Part shown: piece after piece, positions 20,001 through 29,119 of the stretch | How the letters are laid out: the number at the start of each line of letters is the position of its first letter | How positions within the stretch are numbered: the stretch's first letter is position 1 | Made by a program: the position numbers and the translations under genes | Notes under the pieces: model-generated | What the model saw: only the letters and a program-made list of their open reading frames with translations | Told to the model about the DNA's origin: nothing | The model's database searches: none | Assembly: GCA_029821735.1 (NCBI GenBank) | Contig: JALGSU010000033.1 | Span: 1-64,000, forward strand | Length of the DNA stretch: 64,000 bases | Direction of reading: 5' to 3' | Source: Candidatus Zipacnadia bacterium | Lineage (GTDB): Bacteria; Armatimonadota; Zipacnadia; Zipacnadales; UBA5352

Positions 20001-21266
20001 CTATCCGAGAACCTCTGCCGCCGCTTCATTGATCGCCGTCGCTATGCGCTCGCCCTCGGCATCGTCCCACGTCTCCGCGACGCCGATGTGCAGCGATCGT
20101 CCCAGCAGATCCAGCGTATTCGGACACATCTCCGGCCCGTAGTCCGGCAGCGTGCCCTCGTAGTATGGACAGGTAAACGGGCAGCCCTCGGCGGTGACCG
20201 TCTTCTGCTCGAGGATGTGCTCCCAGAAGTTGAAGACGTGCCAGTCGCGGACGTCCTTGCTGAACCGCCCGCCTGCGCCCACGCCTCGCTCGCCCATGGC
20301 CTTAGCCAGCGCCACTGCGGTGTCGGCGTCAGGTCCGAACATCACCAGAGCGGTCGACGCGTCGCCATCCGGGTCAGGCTGCCTGCGCAGCGACATCGCC
20401 GCCGGCAGCTCCAGCCGGTCGCGCACGGACTTCTTCGCCGCCTTAAGCCTGCCGATGTAGGCCGGCAGCTTGCGGATCTGTGCCATCGCCACTGCGCCCT
20501 GCAGTTCGCTCATGCGATAGTTCTCGCCGCAGAAAAGCTCGCCCTCGCGCCGCTCTTTCTCATAGCGATTCGGGCGCCAGCACGCTGCGGTGTCATGCCA
20601 GCTCGAGGCACGCATGTACTGGAACTCGTCATCGGTCACCACGAACCCGCCCTCACCCGACTGGGCATTCTTGTAGAAGTCGAAGCTGAAGCACCCGACG
20701 TCACCGATTGAGCCGCACATCTTCCCGCCGAAGCTCGCGCCATACGCCTGCGCTGTATCCTCCACCACCACCAGCCCGAACTCCTCGGCGATAGCCATGA
20801 TCTCGTCCATGTCCGCCGGCATGCCCTTCATGTGCACGACCACGATCGCCTTCGTCTGCGGCGTGATCTTTCGCCTGACATCCTCCGGATCGAGGTTCAG
20901 CGAATCGTTGATCTCGGCGATCACCGGGATCGCCCGCGACGCCACCACAATCGACGCCGACGCGAAGAACGTATACCCCGGCACGATCACCTCGTCGCCC
21001 GGCCCCACTTCCAGCGCAACCATCGCCGACATCAGCGCCGAGGTCCCCGAGTTCACCGCCAGCGCATATTCAGTGCCCAGACTCTCCGCGAACATCTGCT
21101 CCGCCTCATACACTTTGCCCTTACCGTCAGTCGGGCCGTAGTAGCGGAACAGGTGCGGCGGCGGGACGTCCTCGCTCGCGAGAATTTCCATGATCTTCGT
21201 CTGGGCATCCTGTGAATATCCCCACAGGTCGATGAGTTCCATCAGTTCTTCGCGGCCTGCCTGCAT
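20001..21266 (-). CDS. DegT/DnrJ/EryC1-family PLP aminotransferase
   Basis: 421 residues, first gene of a three-gene operon. The family makes amino sugars by transamination of keto sugars with PLP, in the cytosol. Visible family features: VNSGTSALMSAMVAL (phosphate-binding loop), DEVIVPGYTFFAS, VVVEDTAQAYGASFGGK (Asp contacting the PLP ring), and FSFDFYKNAQSGEGGFV, whose Lys is the PLP-binding residue. ATG 21266 has GGAGG about 9 bases upstream. Partners (sulfatase-fold hydrolase and amidohydrolase) suggest catabolism or modification of an amino or sulfated sugar, an inference. Confidence 0.92.
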   Translation of the reverse strand: MQAGREELMELIDLWGYSQDAQTKIMEILASEDVPPPHLFRYYGPTDGKGKVYEAEQMFAESLGTEYALAVNSGTSALMSAMVALEVGPGDEVIVPGYTFFASASIVVASRAIPVIAEINDSLNLDPEDVRRKITPQTKAIVVVHMKGMPADMDEIMAIAEEFGLVVVEDTAQAYGASFGGKMCGSIGDVGCFSFDFYKNAQSGEGGFVVTDDEFQYMRASSWHDTAACWRPNRYEKERREGELFCGENYRMSELQGAVAMAQIRKLPAYIGRLKAAKKSVRDRLELPAAMSLRRQPDPDGDASTALVMFGPDADTAVALAKAMGERGVGAGGRFSKDVRDWHVFNFWEHILEQKTVTAEGCPFTCPYYEGTLPDYGPEMCPNTLDLLGRSLHIGVAETWDDAEGERIATAINEAAAEVLG

Positions 21267-21430
21267 GATTCCCTGCCTCCATATGCGGCGACGCTGCCAT
21301 GTTAGCGGCGTGGTTCCCTGCCATCAGTCCGAGACCTTCTTCAACCACGGACTATCTCCCCAGACAGGCCGCCACCCTCTCGGCGTCGAACTTCACCACG
21401 CGCACCCACTACATTTCCGGAGTGAAGACC

Positions 21431-23848
21431 ATGCGAGCCATCGCGATCGCCGCCTGCTGCTTGACCCTCATCACCACTGCTTCCGCCGAGATCATTCCGC
21501 TCGCGGAGCAGGGCACCGTGCTCCCCTATGGTGAGACCGCCGATTACGCCTTCACCCCCACCGGCGACTACCAGTCGGCCCGGCTCATCATCAGCATACG
21601 CATGGACTCCGCGGCCACCTCTGGCTCCACTCACGTCATGAGCCTGCTGGTCAATGGCGAGGGCGTCAACGGTGCACTCAGCCGCACCGCCACGCGTCTC
21701 CTCAACAAGCCGCTGAACGTGGTGACTTCGGGCGGGCTGAACCTGCCGTGGGTACGCGGCACGAAGTGGCGTGTCTGCTACGCGCCCGATTTCGAGATAC
21801 TGGGCGCGACCGCTGAGAACGGTCTGCCGGTCATGAGTCACTCGGGCTACCGCTCGGTCCTCGACATCACCGACATGACCACTCGCGACGCCGAGAACAC
21901 CGTGACCATTGAGCACCTCGGCGAGGCCATGAACCTGCGCCAATACTTCCCGGACGCCAACCCCTCGCTCGATTTCGTTCTCGACGAGTTGGCGATCGAG
22001 CTATCCGACGAGCCCTCGGCGATCGCGTCCTTCAAGCCCGCCGAGGTCTTCACCCCCGACCGCCTGATGATCCAGCCGCCCGCCACCTGCGACGTCACCC
22101 AAGCCATCACCCTCGCCCCCGATGGCGGGATGTCCGTCGACCTTCCCGGCATGCCGGCCCAGGTCATCTCCCGCTTCTCCTGGCAGGGCGGCGACTTCAA
22201 CACCTTCGGCCGCGACGAGGCCAGTGTCGTTCAGGAGAACTGGCGCGTCGAGGTTACCGGTGACGGCCCCCAGCGCACCGTCACCGGCACCGCGCCCGAA
22301 TATAGCATCGAGCGCCGCCTCACATGGGCCGGCGATCACGTCGAGATCGCGGATACCTTCACCAACACCACCGATGCCGACATCGGCCTCGCCTTCGCCA
22401 ATGAGCTGCGCGCAGCCGACGAGAACGTCGCCGAGATATACCTGGGAGGCAACCCCGATCCCGCCGTCGCTCGGGTCGCCCGCATGGAGAACACCACCGC
22501 GTTCGTCCAGGGCCGACAGGCTGGCCTCGGGATGCTCGCCATCGACGATGTCTACCGCATCCAGGGCGTCATCTACTTCGACCAGGGCGCCGGCATCCGT
22601 AGCGAGCACTTCGCCCTGGCGGCCGGTGACAGCTACACCGTCCGCTGGTCACTATATCCCGTGCTGCGACCCGACTACTATGACTTCATCAACCTGTGCC
22701 GCCGCGATCTGAACGTCAACTGGACGGTCCCCGGCGGCTTCCAGTTCTCGCTTACCAGCGTCCCGGCCATGGAGGACGCTGACCTGCTGGCGCAGATCAA
22801 GGAGCGCGATCTGCGCTTCCTCTCCTCCGGCGTCTGGTTCGATCACAACGCCGAGATCAAGTGCTACCACGGTGGCCACATGCTCAAGGCCGCTGACCTG
22901 CGCGAGAGCCTCCGTGAGGCCTGCGCCAAGCTCCGCCGCGTCGCGCCAGACGTCAAGTCACTCATCTACATTCACTGTTTCATCAACACCGACCCCGAGG
23001 GCCACGAGCTGTACCCCGATTCCTACGTCGTCGACAAGGCCGGCGAACTCTACATCAACCCCGGCTACACCCAGCGCATCGGCGTGCCCTTCCGCTACTT
23101 CTACCCCGCCGTCGGTAACTCGTATCTCGACGCCATGAAGCAGGTCATCGACATGTGCCTCGACGAGGACAAGATCGGTGCGGATGGCATCTACTGGGAC
23201 GAGGTCGAGATGATGTCCACCTGGCAGTCTTTCGAGGGATGGGACGGCCGTTCAGCCCTACTCGACGAGGACCATCGCATCGAGACCAAGTTCACCAACG
23301 TCCACCTCGCATCGCTGCAGGCCAAGGTTGAGATGATCGAGTACATCCGCGCCAAGGGCGGCGAGCTCATCGGCAATTCGTGCGCGCGCACCGAGACTCT
23401 CAGCGACCTCGGCTTCCTGCGTTTCGTCGAGACCGCCGCCGAGTGGTACCCCGCCCGCGCCCACCTCTACACGCCCATCTCCCTTGGCGACCACAAGGTC
23501 ATCAAGGACTTCCCGACCCTCCTCGACGACATTCGCCTCAAGCTGATGTGGGGCTCACTCTACTACTATTACTCGCGCCCCGAGCATCCGAGCCCGACCA
23601 TCACCCAGCACATGTTCCCCTTCACGCCTGTCGAGCTGCATCGTGGCTGGCTGCTCGGCGAGGAGCGCATCCTCACGGCGGTCCCGGGCACGTTCACGCT
23701 CGGCAACGATGACGAGGTGACGGTCTACTGGTATGGCGCGGACGGTGCCTTGACTGAGAAGACTGGCGAGGAGCGCATCGAGGACGGGAAGCGTCTGATC
23801 CGCCTGGCTCTGGCCGAGGATGAAATGGCAGTCATCGAGCGCAACTGA
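21431..23848 (+). CDS. Exported glycoside-hydrolase-like protein
   Basis: 805 residues from ATG 21431, with signal peptide MRAIAIAACCLTLITTASA. The first 450 residues are beta-rich, including a galactose-mutarotase-like stretch (SRFSWQGGDFNTFGRDEAS, ERRLTWAGDHVEIADTF). From about 480 a TIM-barrel-like domain follows, with IYIHCFINTDPEG, GADGIYWDEVEMMSTW (a plausible acidic catalytic pair) and LMWGSLYYYYSRP. This arrangement recalls retaining or polysaccharide-cleaving hydrolases, but no named GH family is certain. Convergent with the PQQ-propeller gene, 7 bases apart. Confidence 0.65.
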   Translation: MRAIAIAACCLTLITTASAEIIPLAEQGTVLPYGETADYAFTPTGDYQSARLIISIRMDSAATSGSTHVMSLLVNGEGVNGALSRTATRLLNKPLNVVTSGGLNLPWVRGTKWRVCYAPDFEILGATAENGLPVMSHSGYRSVLDITDMTTRDAENTVTIEHLGEAMNLRQYFPDANPSLDFVLDELAIELSDEPSAIASFKPAEVFTPDRLMIQPPATCDVTQAITLAPDGGMSVDLPGMPAQVISRFSWQGGDFNTFGRDEASVVQENWRVEVTGDGPQRTVTGTAPEYSIERRLTWAGDHVEIADTFTNTTDADIGLAFANELRAADENVAEIYLGGNPDPAVARVARMENTTAFVQGRQAGLGMLAIDDVYRIQGVIYFDQGAGIRSEHFALAAGDSYTVRWSLYPVLRPDYYDFINLCRRDLNVNWTVPGGFQFSLTSVPAMEDADLLAQIKERDLRFLSSGVWFDHNAEIKCYHGGHMLKAADLRESLREACAKLRRVAPDVKSLIYIHCFINTDPEGHELYPDSYVVDKAGELYINPGYTQRIGVPFRYFYPAVGNSYLDAMKQVIDMCLDEDKIGADGIYWDEVEMMSTWQSFEGWDGRSALLDEDHRIETKFTNVHLASLQAKVEMIEYIRAKGGELIGNSCARTETLSDLGFLRFVETAAEWYPARAHLYTPISLGDHKVIKDFPTLLDDIRLKLMWGSLYYYYSRPEHPSPTITQHMFPFTPVELHRGWLLGEERILTAVPGTFTLGNDDEVTVYWYGADGALTEKTGEERIEDGKRLIRLALAEDEMAVIERN

Positions 23849-23855
23849 TTCGTCT

Positions 23856-26096
23856 CTATTGCGGTTCCGCAATGCAGTATAACCGTGACTCCGTCCTCAT
23901 ATAGAACCGCCCAGCCACTGGCGCTATGGATGCGTGCGTCAACTCATCGAGGTCATTCGTCGCCATCACTTCGAAGCTCGGGCCAGCCGCCACGACGTTC
24001 GTGCAGCCCGCGGTATCGGTGAAATAGAGCCATCCGCCCACCAGCACCGGCGACGCGTACGTCTGCCCCCCAAACGTGTGCACCCACAGTTCCTCGCCTG
24101 TAGCCGCATCCAGGCAGAACGCGCTCCCGACATCTGACACCGCGAAAAGCAGGCCCTCGGCCAGCACCGGCGACGCGCACTGGGCGCCATCCATCGTCGG
24201 CGTCTCCCACACGATCGGCGTCTCATCGCCCGGCAGGCGATCCCGCGCCAGCGCAATCGTGCTGCGCGGCCCCGCCAGATACAGGTGCTGCTCATCTGAA
24301 ACGATGCTCGTCACCGGGTTGTTCATGTCCCCCTGCTTGCCCACCTCATGCCGCCACAGCCTCTGCCCAGTCGCCGGGTCATAACCGCTGATGTCCGTGT
24401 ACCCCCAGACTACGATCGTCCGCATCCCGCCGATCTCCATCACGCACGGCGTCCGGCAGTTCCCCGCATACTCGTGAATCGGCTCATCGCGCTCGGTCCG
24501 CCACAACTCATCGCCGCTCTCGCGATCCACCGCGACCAGGTACCCGCCCACGTCAGACTCGCTGAGAATGATCACCGCATCGCCGCACAGGATCGGCGAG
24601 GTCGAAGTCCCGTGTCGCGCCTCGAAGGGCAGGTCCGTCCGTCTCCATACCCACTTGCCGTCCAGATCCACGCACAGCAGCCCCGGCGTGCCGAACCACG
24701 CGTAGATACGCTCGCCATCGGTCACCGGCGTGGGAGTGGCTGGCGAGTTGTCGCTGTGCATCATCCCGCGCCGCGCGGCGAGCCCCTTGCTGATCCAGTT
24801 CACGGACCCGTCCGCACGCGCCACGCTGACGATCGAGCGCTCGACAATCGGTCCCTTGGGCACATAGCGCGCGTATGCGTAGTTCAGCGCGGCCACCGCC
24901 AGCGCCGTCGCCACCAGCGTCGTCCGCGCGCGTTCATTGGGCCCGCCCCCGTGCCGCCACATCGCAGCGGCCAGCGCGCTCGCCAGACCAACCAGTGCCA
25001 CCGCACCCGCTCCCCACCAGCCCAGCATCGGCGACACTTCCGGCTTGCCGATCTGATAGGCCAGAAAGTTCGACCATACCATCAAGTGCTCGACCGGCGA
25101 CATGGTAACCACCAGCAGCGTCGCCGCACCAATCGCCACCACCGCCACGTTCGCCCACGGTGCGCCATCCCACCGTCGCCTCACCCACAGCGCCAGCCCG
25201 AGGAGCATGATCGCCCCCGCCACGACCCACCACTTCGCCACCGGCACATATGGCTCGCCAACGCTCAGCGTGGTCGCCGTGTGGCGTTCCTCCATCAGCA
25301 CCACCGCCACCAGACCCGCTGCCGCCACGCACACCACCGCAATCGGCATCCGCCGAAGCAACGCACCGGCCAGCGTGTCGCCCATGCCGATCCCGATCAA
25401 CACCAGCCCGAGCAGCATCGGCGGCAGCATCACCACGCCCATGAACCCGGTTTTCGCACTCAGCAGACCGTCGGAGAAGGCTTCGTTCGGATAGGGCACA
25501 GTGACCGCCACCAGCACGCCGAAGACCACCAGACCAATCCCGGTCACCAGCCAGCCACGCCGATTCCACTGCCCGGTGAAGCCCACCAGCAGAAGCGCCA
25601 TCGTCCCCACCACGCACCCCGCCAACCATGCCCGCTCGATGGCCCGGTCGAAGTCCAGCACGCCCTCCCCGAACAGTGTGAGCGCCGACATCGTCGCGAC
25701 CAGGTATGCCGCCACCGTCAGCGCGATCAGACTCCCGGCCTGTTCCTCCCGGCGGGCCCGCGCCACTATCAGCCACGCTCCCAGGCCCATCAGCAAAGCG
25801 CAGCCGCACACCAGCGCGACCCGCATCGCCAGCCCGATGCGGTCGAACCGCAACACTTCGCGCGCCGTCGTCAGATACACTGCGTCTTCAGTGACAATCG
25901 GGGATGAGTAACCTTCGCCGGGGATCTCGGTCTGCCAGACGATGTTCATCGTGGGAGACCAGTGCAGCGGCCCATCAGGGGATTCGCTTCGACCTTCACG
26001 CTCAACACCCCGCCACCCGCGCCACTGGTCGGCGCTGCTCGCGAGCGGGCATACCACCGCAAGCACGACAACCGCGACGCCAACCCTCCACACCAT
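23856..26096 (-). CDS. PQQ-repeat beta-propeller with internal multi-pass membrane domain
   Basis: 746 residues from ATG 26096, which has GGGAGG 9 bases upstream; the GTG at 26105 directly abuts that site. Signal peptide (MVWRVGVAVVVLAVVCPLASS), then a first PQQ/quinoprotein blade (about 25-85: WRGWRGVEREGRSESPDGP, EIPGEGYSSPIVTEDAVYL). About 10 membrane segments follow (about 84-410). The propeller then resumes (about 415-746) with repeats such as GDAVIILSESDVGGYLVAVD, AATGEELWVHTFGGQTYASP and ADGSVNWISKG. BamB-like propellers are normally soluble. Here the membrane block is inserted after the first blade, so the propeller could sit on a transporter-like base. Function unknown; lies after the dehydrogenase gene on the same strand. 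Confidence 0.85.
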   Translation of the reverse strand: MVWRVGVAVVVLAVVCPLASSADQWRGWRGVEREGRSESPDGPLHWSPTMNIVWQTEIPGEGYSSPIVTEDAVYLTTAREVLRFDRIGLAMRVALVCGCALLMGLGAWLIVARARREEQAGSLIALTVAAYLVATMSALTLFGEGVLDFDRAIERAWLAGCVVGTMALLLVGFTGQWNRRGWLVTGIGLVVFGVLVAVTVPYPNEAFSDGLLSAKTGFMGVVMLPPMLLGLVLIGIGMGDTLAGALLRRMPIAVVCVAAAGLVAVVLMEERHTATTLSVGEPYVPVAKWWVVAGAIMLLGLALWVRRRWDGAPWANVAVVAIGAATLLVVTMSPVEHLMVWSNFLAYQIGKPEVSPMLGWWGAGAVALVGLASALAAAMWRHGGGPNERARTTLVATALAVAALNYAYARYVPKGPIVERSIVSVARADGSVNWISKGLAARRGMMHSDNSPATPTPVTDGERIYAWFGTPGLLCVDLDGKWVWRRTDLPFEARHGTSTSPILCGDAVIILSESDVGGYLVAVDRESGDELWRTERDEPIHEYAGNCRTPCVMEIGGMRTIVVWGYTDISGYDPATGQRLWRHEVGKQGDMNNPVTSIVSDEQHLYLAGPRSTIALARDRLPGDETPIVWETPTMDGAQCASPVLAEGLLFAVSDVGSAFCLDAATGEELWVHTFGGQTYASPVLVGGWLYFTDTAGCTNVVAAGPSFEVMATNDLDELTHASIAPVAGRFYMRTESRLYCIAEPQ

Positions 26097-26170
26097 CTGC
26101 CACACCCTCCCGAAGCGACCGAGTGGTCGTCTTCAGAAGGGTTTCGGCGCCCGACCTCATCTTCCTGCCG

Positions 26171-27121
26171 CTACCCGCTGCCGCCTGCCGCGCGCAAGAT
26201 GCGCGCCACCTGCTCAAACGCCCCTGTGTACACGTCCTGTGAGGCCTGCTCGGAATACCACGCGTTGTGGGAGGTCAGGACGCAGTGCGGGTTCGACCGC
26301 AACGGGTGATCGACCGGCGGCGGCTCCTCCTCCAGCACATCCAACCCCGCCGCCAGGATCTCCCCCGCGTTAAGCGCCGCGTCCAGCGCCGTCTCGTCAA
26401 TGATCCCGCCGCGCGCGGTGTTGACCAGAACCGCCGTTGGCTTCATCGCTGCCAGTTCGCTGACACCGATCAGGCCGCGCGTCTCATCGGTCAGCGAGCA
26501 GTGCGCCGACACCACGTCCGCTGCCGCGAGCAGCTCGTCCAACTCGACCAGCGCTACGCCCATCTCGTCGGCTCGCGCCTGGTTCGCATACGGATCGTGC
26601 GCGATCACGGCCATCCCCATGGCCGCCAGCCGCCTCGCCAGCGCCTGCCCAATCGCCCCGAACCCGATGACCCCGCCCGTGCCACCGGCCAGCCGCACGA
26701 CGCGCTGGCCGCGATCGCGCCCGTAGCCTCCCTCGCGCACTCCCAGCGCATCGTTGACGATGCTCCGCGAGCACGCCAGAATCAACCCCAGCGCATGGTC
26801 GGCTATCTCATCCGTGCAGAACCCGCGCACGTTCGAGACCTCGACTCCCAACTCCTCAGCCGCCTGCACGTCGATCCGGTCCAGTCCCACACCATAGCGC
26901 ACAACACCCCGCAGCTTCGGCAGCGCCCCCAGCACCTCACGCGTGATGTAAGCAGCGGTCACCAGGATCAGATCCGCGTCGCGACACCCGTCAACCAGCT
27001 CTTCCTCGGTCGCCCAACTCAGCGGCGACAGCCGCACCTCGAGGCCCTCGAGATGCGCCAGGGCCTCAGGCTCATACTTGCTCTTGCCGGTCGTGTCAAC
27101 GACCACGAAGCCCTCACTCAT
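26171..27121 (-). CDS. D-isomer 2-hydroxyacid dehydrogenase (SerA-like)
   Basis: 316 residues from ATG 27121, overlapping the upstream RraA gene by 8 bases, so co-translated. Family fold: catalytic domain split around a Rossmann NAD domain. Seen: GVVRYGVGLDRIDVQAAEELG, GGVIGFGAIGQALARRLAAMG (glycine-rich NAD loop), VNTARGGIIDETAL (Arg of the active site), LDVLEEEPP (Glu) and LTSHNAWYSE (His). All three catalytic positions are kept, so it should be active. Length matches phosphoglycerate or glyoxylate dehydrogenases without an ACT domain. With RraA as neighbour, a role in hydroxyacid catabolism is likely rather than serine synthesis. Confidence 0.9.
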   Translation of the reverse strand: MSEGFVVVDTTGKSKYEPEALAHLEGLEVRLSPLSWATEEELVDGCRDADLILVTAAYITREVLGALPKLRGVVRYGVGLDRIDVQAAEELGVEVSNVRGFCTDEIADHALGLILACSRSIVNDALGVREGGYGRDRGQRVVRLAGGTGGVIGFGAIGQALARRLAAMGMAVIAHDPYANQARADEMGVALVELDELLAAADVVSAHCSLTDETRGLIGVSELAAMKPTAVLVNTARGGIIDETALDAALNAGEILAAGLDVLEEEPPPVDHPLRSNPHCVLTSHNAWYSEQASQDVYTGAFEQVARILRAAGGSG

Positions 27122-27722
27122 CGCGCTTGGCCTCAATCTGCGCGCGGGCCGTGGCTATCATCTTCGCTTCCTTCTCCAAGATGTCATGACACCAGTTGAG
27201 CACTTCATCAAGCTCGTCCGGCCGCACCACGACGACGCCCAGCATATCGCCGAACACCCAGTCGCCCGGGTTGACTACGACCCCCGCGCACTGGATGGGG
27301 ACGTTGACCTCGCCATGCTCAGCGCCAGTGCCCGCGGCGGGGCAGATACCGGCCGCAAACAGCGGGAAGCCCACCTCGCGCACCCCGTCAATGTCGCGCA
27401 CCGCTCCGTCAATGACCGCGCCCGCTATGCCCTTGGCGGTCGCCATGTAGCTGAAGATCTCGCCCCAGAGGATGGTCTCGAGGTAGCCCTTGCCGTCGAG
27501 CACAACTACCTGCCCGGGTTCGGCGGCTCTCATCACCTGCGAGCTGGCCCAGGTGCCGCCGGGGTAGGCCCACGCGGTACATGCCTGTCCGGCCACCTTC
27601 ATGCTCTCATCGACCGGCTTGATACGCGCTCGCATGGTCCGGTCCTTGTGGCCCATGCGGAACAACGCGTCGCTGATGGTCGCCGTCGATATCTCGGCAA
27701 GTTCGCATGCTCGTGCATCCAT
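27114..27722 (-). CDS. RraA-family protein (aldolase-like)
   Basis: 202 residues. The RraA/dimethylmenaquinone-methyltransferase-like family includes 4-hydroxy-4-methyl-2-oxoglutarate aldolase and oxaloacetate decarboxylases. Characteristic blocks: TATISDALFRMG, GQVVVLDGKG, GAVIDGAVRDIDGVREVGFPLFA and GDWVFGDMLGVVVVRPDEL. The Asp-Gly-x-x-Arg-Asp element (DGAVRD) carries the active-site Arg/Asp. It lies directly upstream of a hydroxyacid dehydrogenase (8-base overlap) and downstream of the nrpR-type gene (56-base gap), so the three may be co-transcribed. Enzymatic role is inferred from the family; an RNase E inhibitor role is unlikely here. Confidence 0.85.
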   Translation of the reverse strand: MDARACELAEISTATISDALFRMGHKDRTMRARIKPVDESMKVAGQACTAWAYPGGTWASSQVMRAAEPGQVVVLDGKGYLETILWGEIFSYMATAKGIAGAVIDGAVRDIDGVREVGFPLFAAGICPAAGTGAEHGEVNVPIQCAGVVVNPGDWVFGDMLGVVVVRPDELDEVLNWCHDILEKEAKMIATARAQIEAKRDE

Positions 27723-27778
27723 GATTGTGTTCCCGCTTTCTCATGCCGTGAACTGATGGGCCATCGAAGGAGGTACGC

Positions 27779-28792
27779 CTAGAACTCTTCTATGGGGCGC
27801 AGCCGCGAAAACTCGCAGGTCGTTGACATTGCGCTGTTGCTGATCGCCAGGCCACGTTCGGTCGCCGCCGCCATCGGGGTCAGACCGCCGATGACCACCA
27901 GGCCCATCCGATCCATCCCCACCGCGAGGTCCATCAGCGGCTGCCCGGGCGCACCAAGGGCCAGCACGCCACCCATCCCCCACTCTTCCAGACCCTCTAT
28001 TACTTCGGTCGCCCGATCCAGAGCCGCCGCCGGTATCTCCCGGAAACCCGCGCCGACCATGCCCTTGCCCTCTTCGGCCGCCCGCCATGACGACGTCAGA
28101 CCCGAAGTGATGAAGATGTGCAACGGATCGATCGATGACCCCGCGTAGCTGACCAGTTCAACGAAGCGCATCGGCTTGCCCTCGCGCATTTCCAGCAGAC
28201 CGCCGTACACCGAACTCACCGGGATGTAGTGGTGCAGCAGCACTCCGTTGAGCGTCACGCTGCAGACCGTTCCGATCGCCACCATCCCCTCCGGCACTGG
28301 GCCGCCCAGGTCCTCGCCCTCCTCAGCCGTAATGGCGAGGTCGCTCATGCACAGGCCAGCGTCCATCACCGGCTTGATGTACTCGATTGCGCGTGGCAGG
28401 TCCTCCTTCGCCACCAATGACACGTTCAGGATCACGTCCCCTTCGCCAGTCTCGATGTCGAACGTCGTGGCATACGCCAGCCGGTCGATCTTGGCCGCGA
28501 CGAATCCCACCTTGTCAGACACGATCGCCGCATCAAGCTCATTGGTACCAAGCTCGGTCAGCACTCGGCCCGCGTTCCCCACCGCCCGCGTCAGCCCGCG
28601 CTCGTCCATGAACTGCATGTGGTACCGAACCTGCCGCTCGCTCAGCGAGATGCCGAAGGACTCAAGCTCGCGCGCTATGGCGCGCGCCCCCAGGGGGTCC
28701 TGCGTGGTCGAGAGCACCCGCAGGATCGCGAGCATCTTCCGGCGTACGTCACGGTCGCCGCTGAGAGGTTGTTCGAGGGTGCGATCCGGCAT
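27779..28792 (-). CDS. nrpR: NrpR-type nitrogen regulator (winged helix + DUF128)
   Basis: 337 residues from ATG 28792 with GGAGG 5 bases upstream. The N-terminal winged-helix domain (about 15-85) contains KMLAILRVLSTTQDPLGARA and SERQVRYHMQFMDERGL. It is followed by one NrpR/DUF128 effector domain (about 95-325; DKVGFVAAKIDRLAYATTF, GMVAIGTVCSVTLNGVLLHH, VSYAGSSIDPLHIFI). In methanogens NrpR represses nitrogen assimilation genes and releases DNA on binding 2-oxoglutarate. Archaeal forms often have two effector domains; a single one occurs in others. Its gene is divergent from a split glutamate synthase operon, the expected target, with a palindrome at that promoter. Same-strand rraA follows. 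Confidence 0.88.
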   Translation of the reverse strand: MPDRTLEQPLSGDRDVRRKMLAILRVLSTTQDPLGARAIARELESFGISLSERQVRYHMQFMDERGLTRAVGNAGRVLTELGTNELDAAIVSDKVGFVAAKIDRLAYATTFDIETGEGDVILNVSLVAKEDLPRAIEYIKPVMDAGLCMSDLAITAEEGEDLGGPVPEGMVAIGTVCSVTLNGVLLHHYIPVSSVYGGLLEMREGKPMRFVELVSYAGSSIDPLHIFITSGLTSSWRAAEEGKGMVGAGFREIPAAALDRATEVIEGLEEWGMGGVLALGAPGQPLMDLAVGMDRMGLVVIGGLTPMAAATERGLAISNSAMSTTCEFSRLRPIEEF

Positions 28793-28986
28793 TGTGGCCT
28801 CCACTGGCTCGGTCCACGATGTGCGCTCCCGAGCATATGCTGGCATTCGTCGCGGACTTCGACGCGAGAGCCCGATTCACCTCCCCGCGCTGCACCATTC
28901 GCGCCGCCGACGCCAGGCAGGCTTCGCCTGCTGCCCCCTCACCCCACCCCGCTCGCCGCTGGCTCGCGCGGCGGATTTCGGGGGCC

Positions 28987-29009
28987 CGGTCCCGCCTCTG
29001 GCGGGACCG
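28987..29009. repeat. Dispersed palindromic element (copy 1)
   Basis: CGGTCCCGCC / GGCGGGACCG, a perfect 10-bp palindrome around TCT. The same core GTCCCGCC/GGCGGGAC occurs in both units of the tandem repeat at 61500-61623, so this is a dispersed intergenic family. Confidence 0.7.
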
Positions 29010-29062
29010 CTGGCGTCGGCTGATGGTATTGACGATGGCCTCGCGTTATTGGGCAGCAGGTA

Positions 29063-29090
29063 TTGACTCCTGCTGTTGCTCTTGTATAAT
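29063..29090 (+). promoter_or_regulatory. Sigma70-type promoter of the glutamate synthase operon
   Basis: TTGACT (29063-29068), 16-base spacer, TATAAT (29085-29090). Near-consensus and conspicuous against the GC-rich background. Predicted transcription start is about 29097, giving a leader of roughly 210 bases before ATG 29308. Confidence 0.75.
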
Positions 29091-29097
29091 AACCAGC

Positions 29098-29119
29098 AGT
29101 CGGCAACCGACTGCCGACT
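29098..29119. promoter_or_regulatory. Operator candidate, inverted repeats at the transcription start
   Basis: AGTCGG (29098-29103), CAA, CCGACT (29107-29112) form a perfect palindrome; a further GCCGACT (29113-29119) also pairs with AGTCGGC (29098-29104). The site begins 8 bases after the -10 box, where a repressor would block initiation. NrpR encoded divergently is the natural candidate binder. The sequence does not match the GGAA-N6-TTCC operator described for methanogen NrpR. Confidence 0.5.

Noticed and set aside
24348-25907. Long + strand open frame of 519 codons
   Set aside because: It is antisense to the well-supported PQQ/membrane gene and is rich in Arg/His/Pro, typical of a GC-rich shadow frame with no domain.
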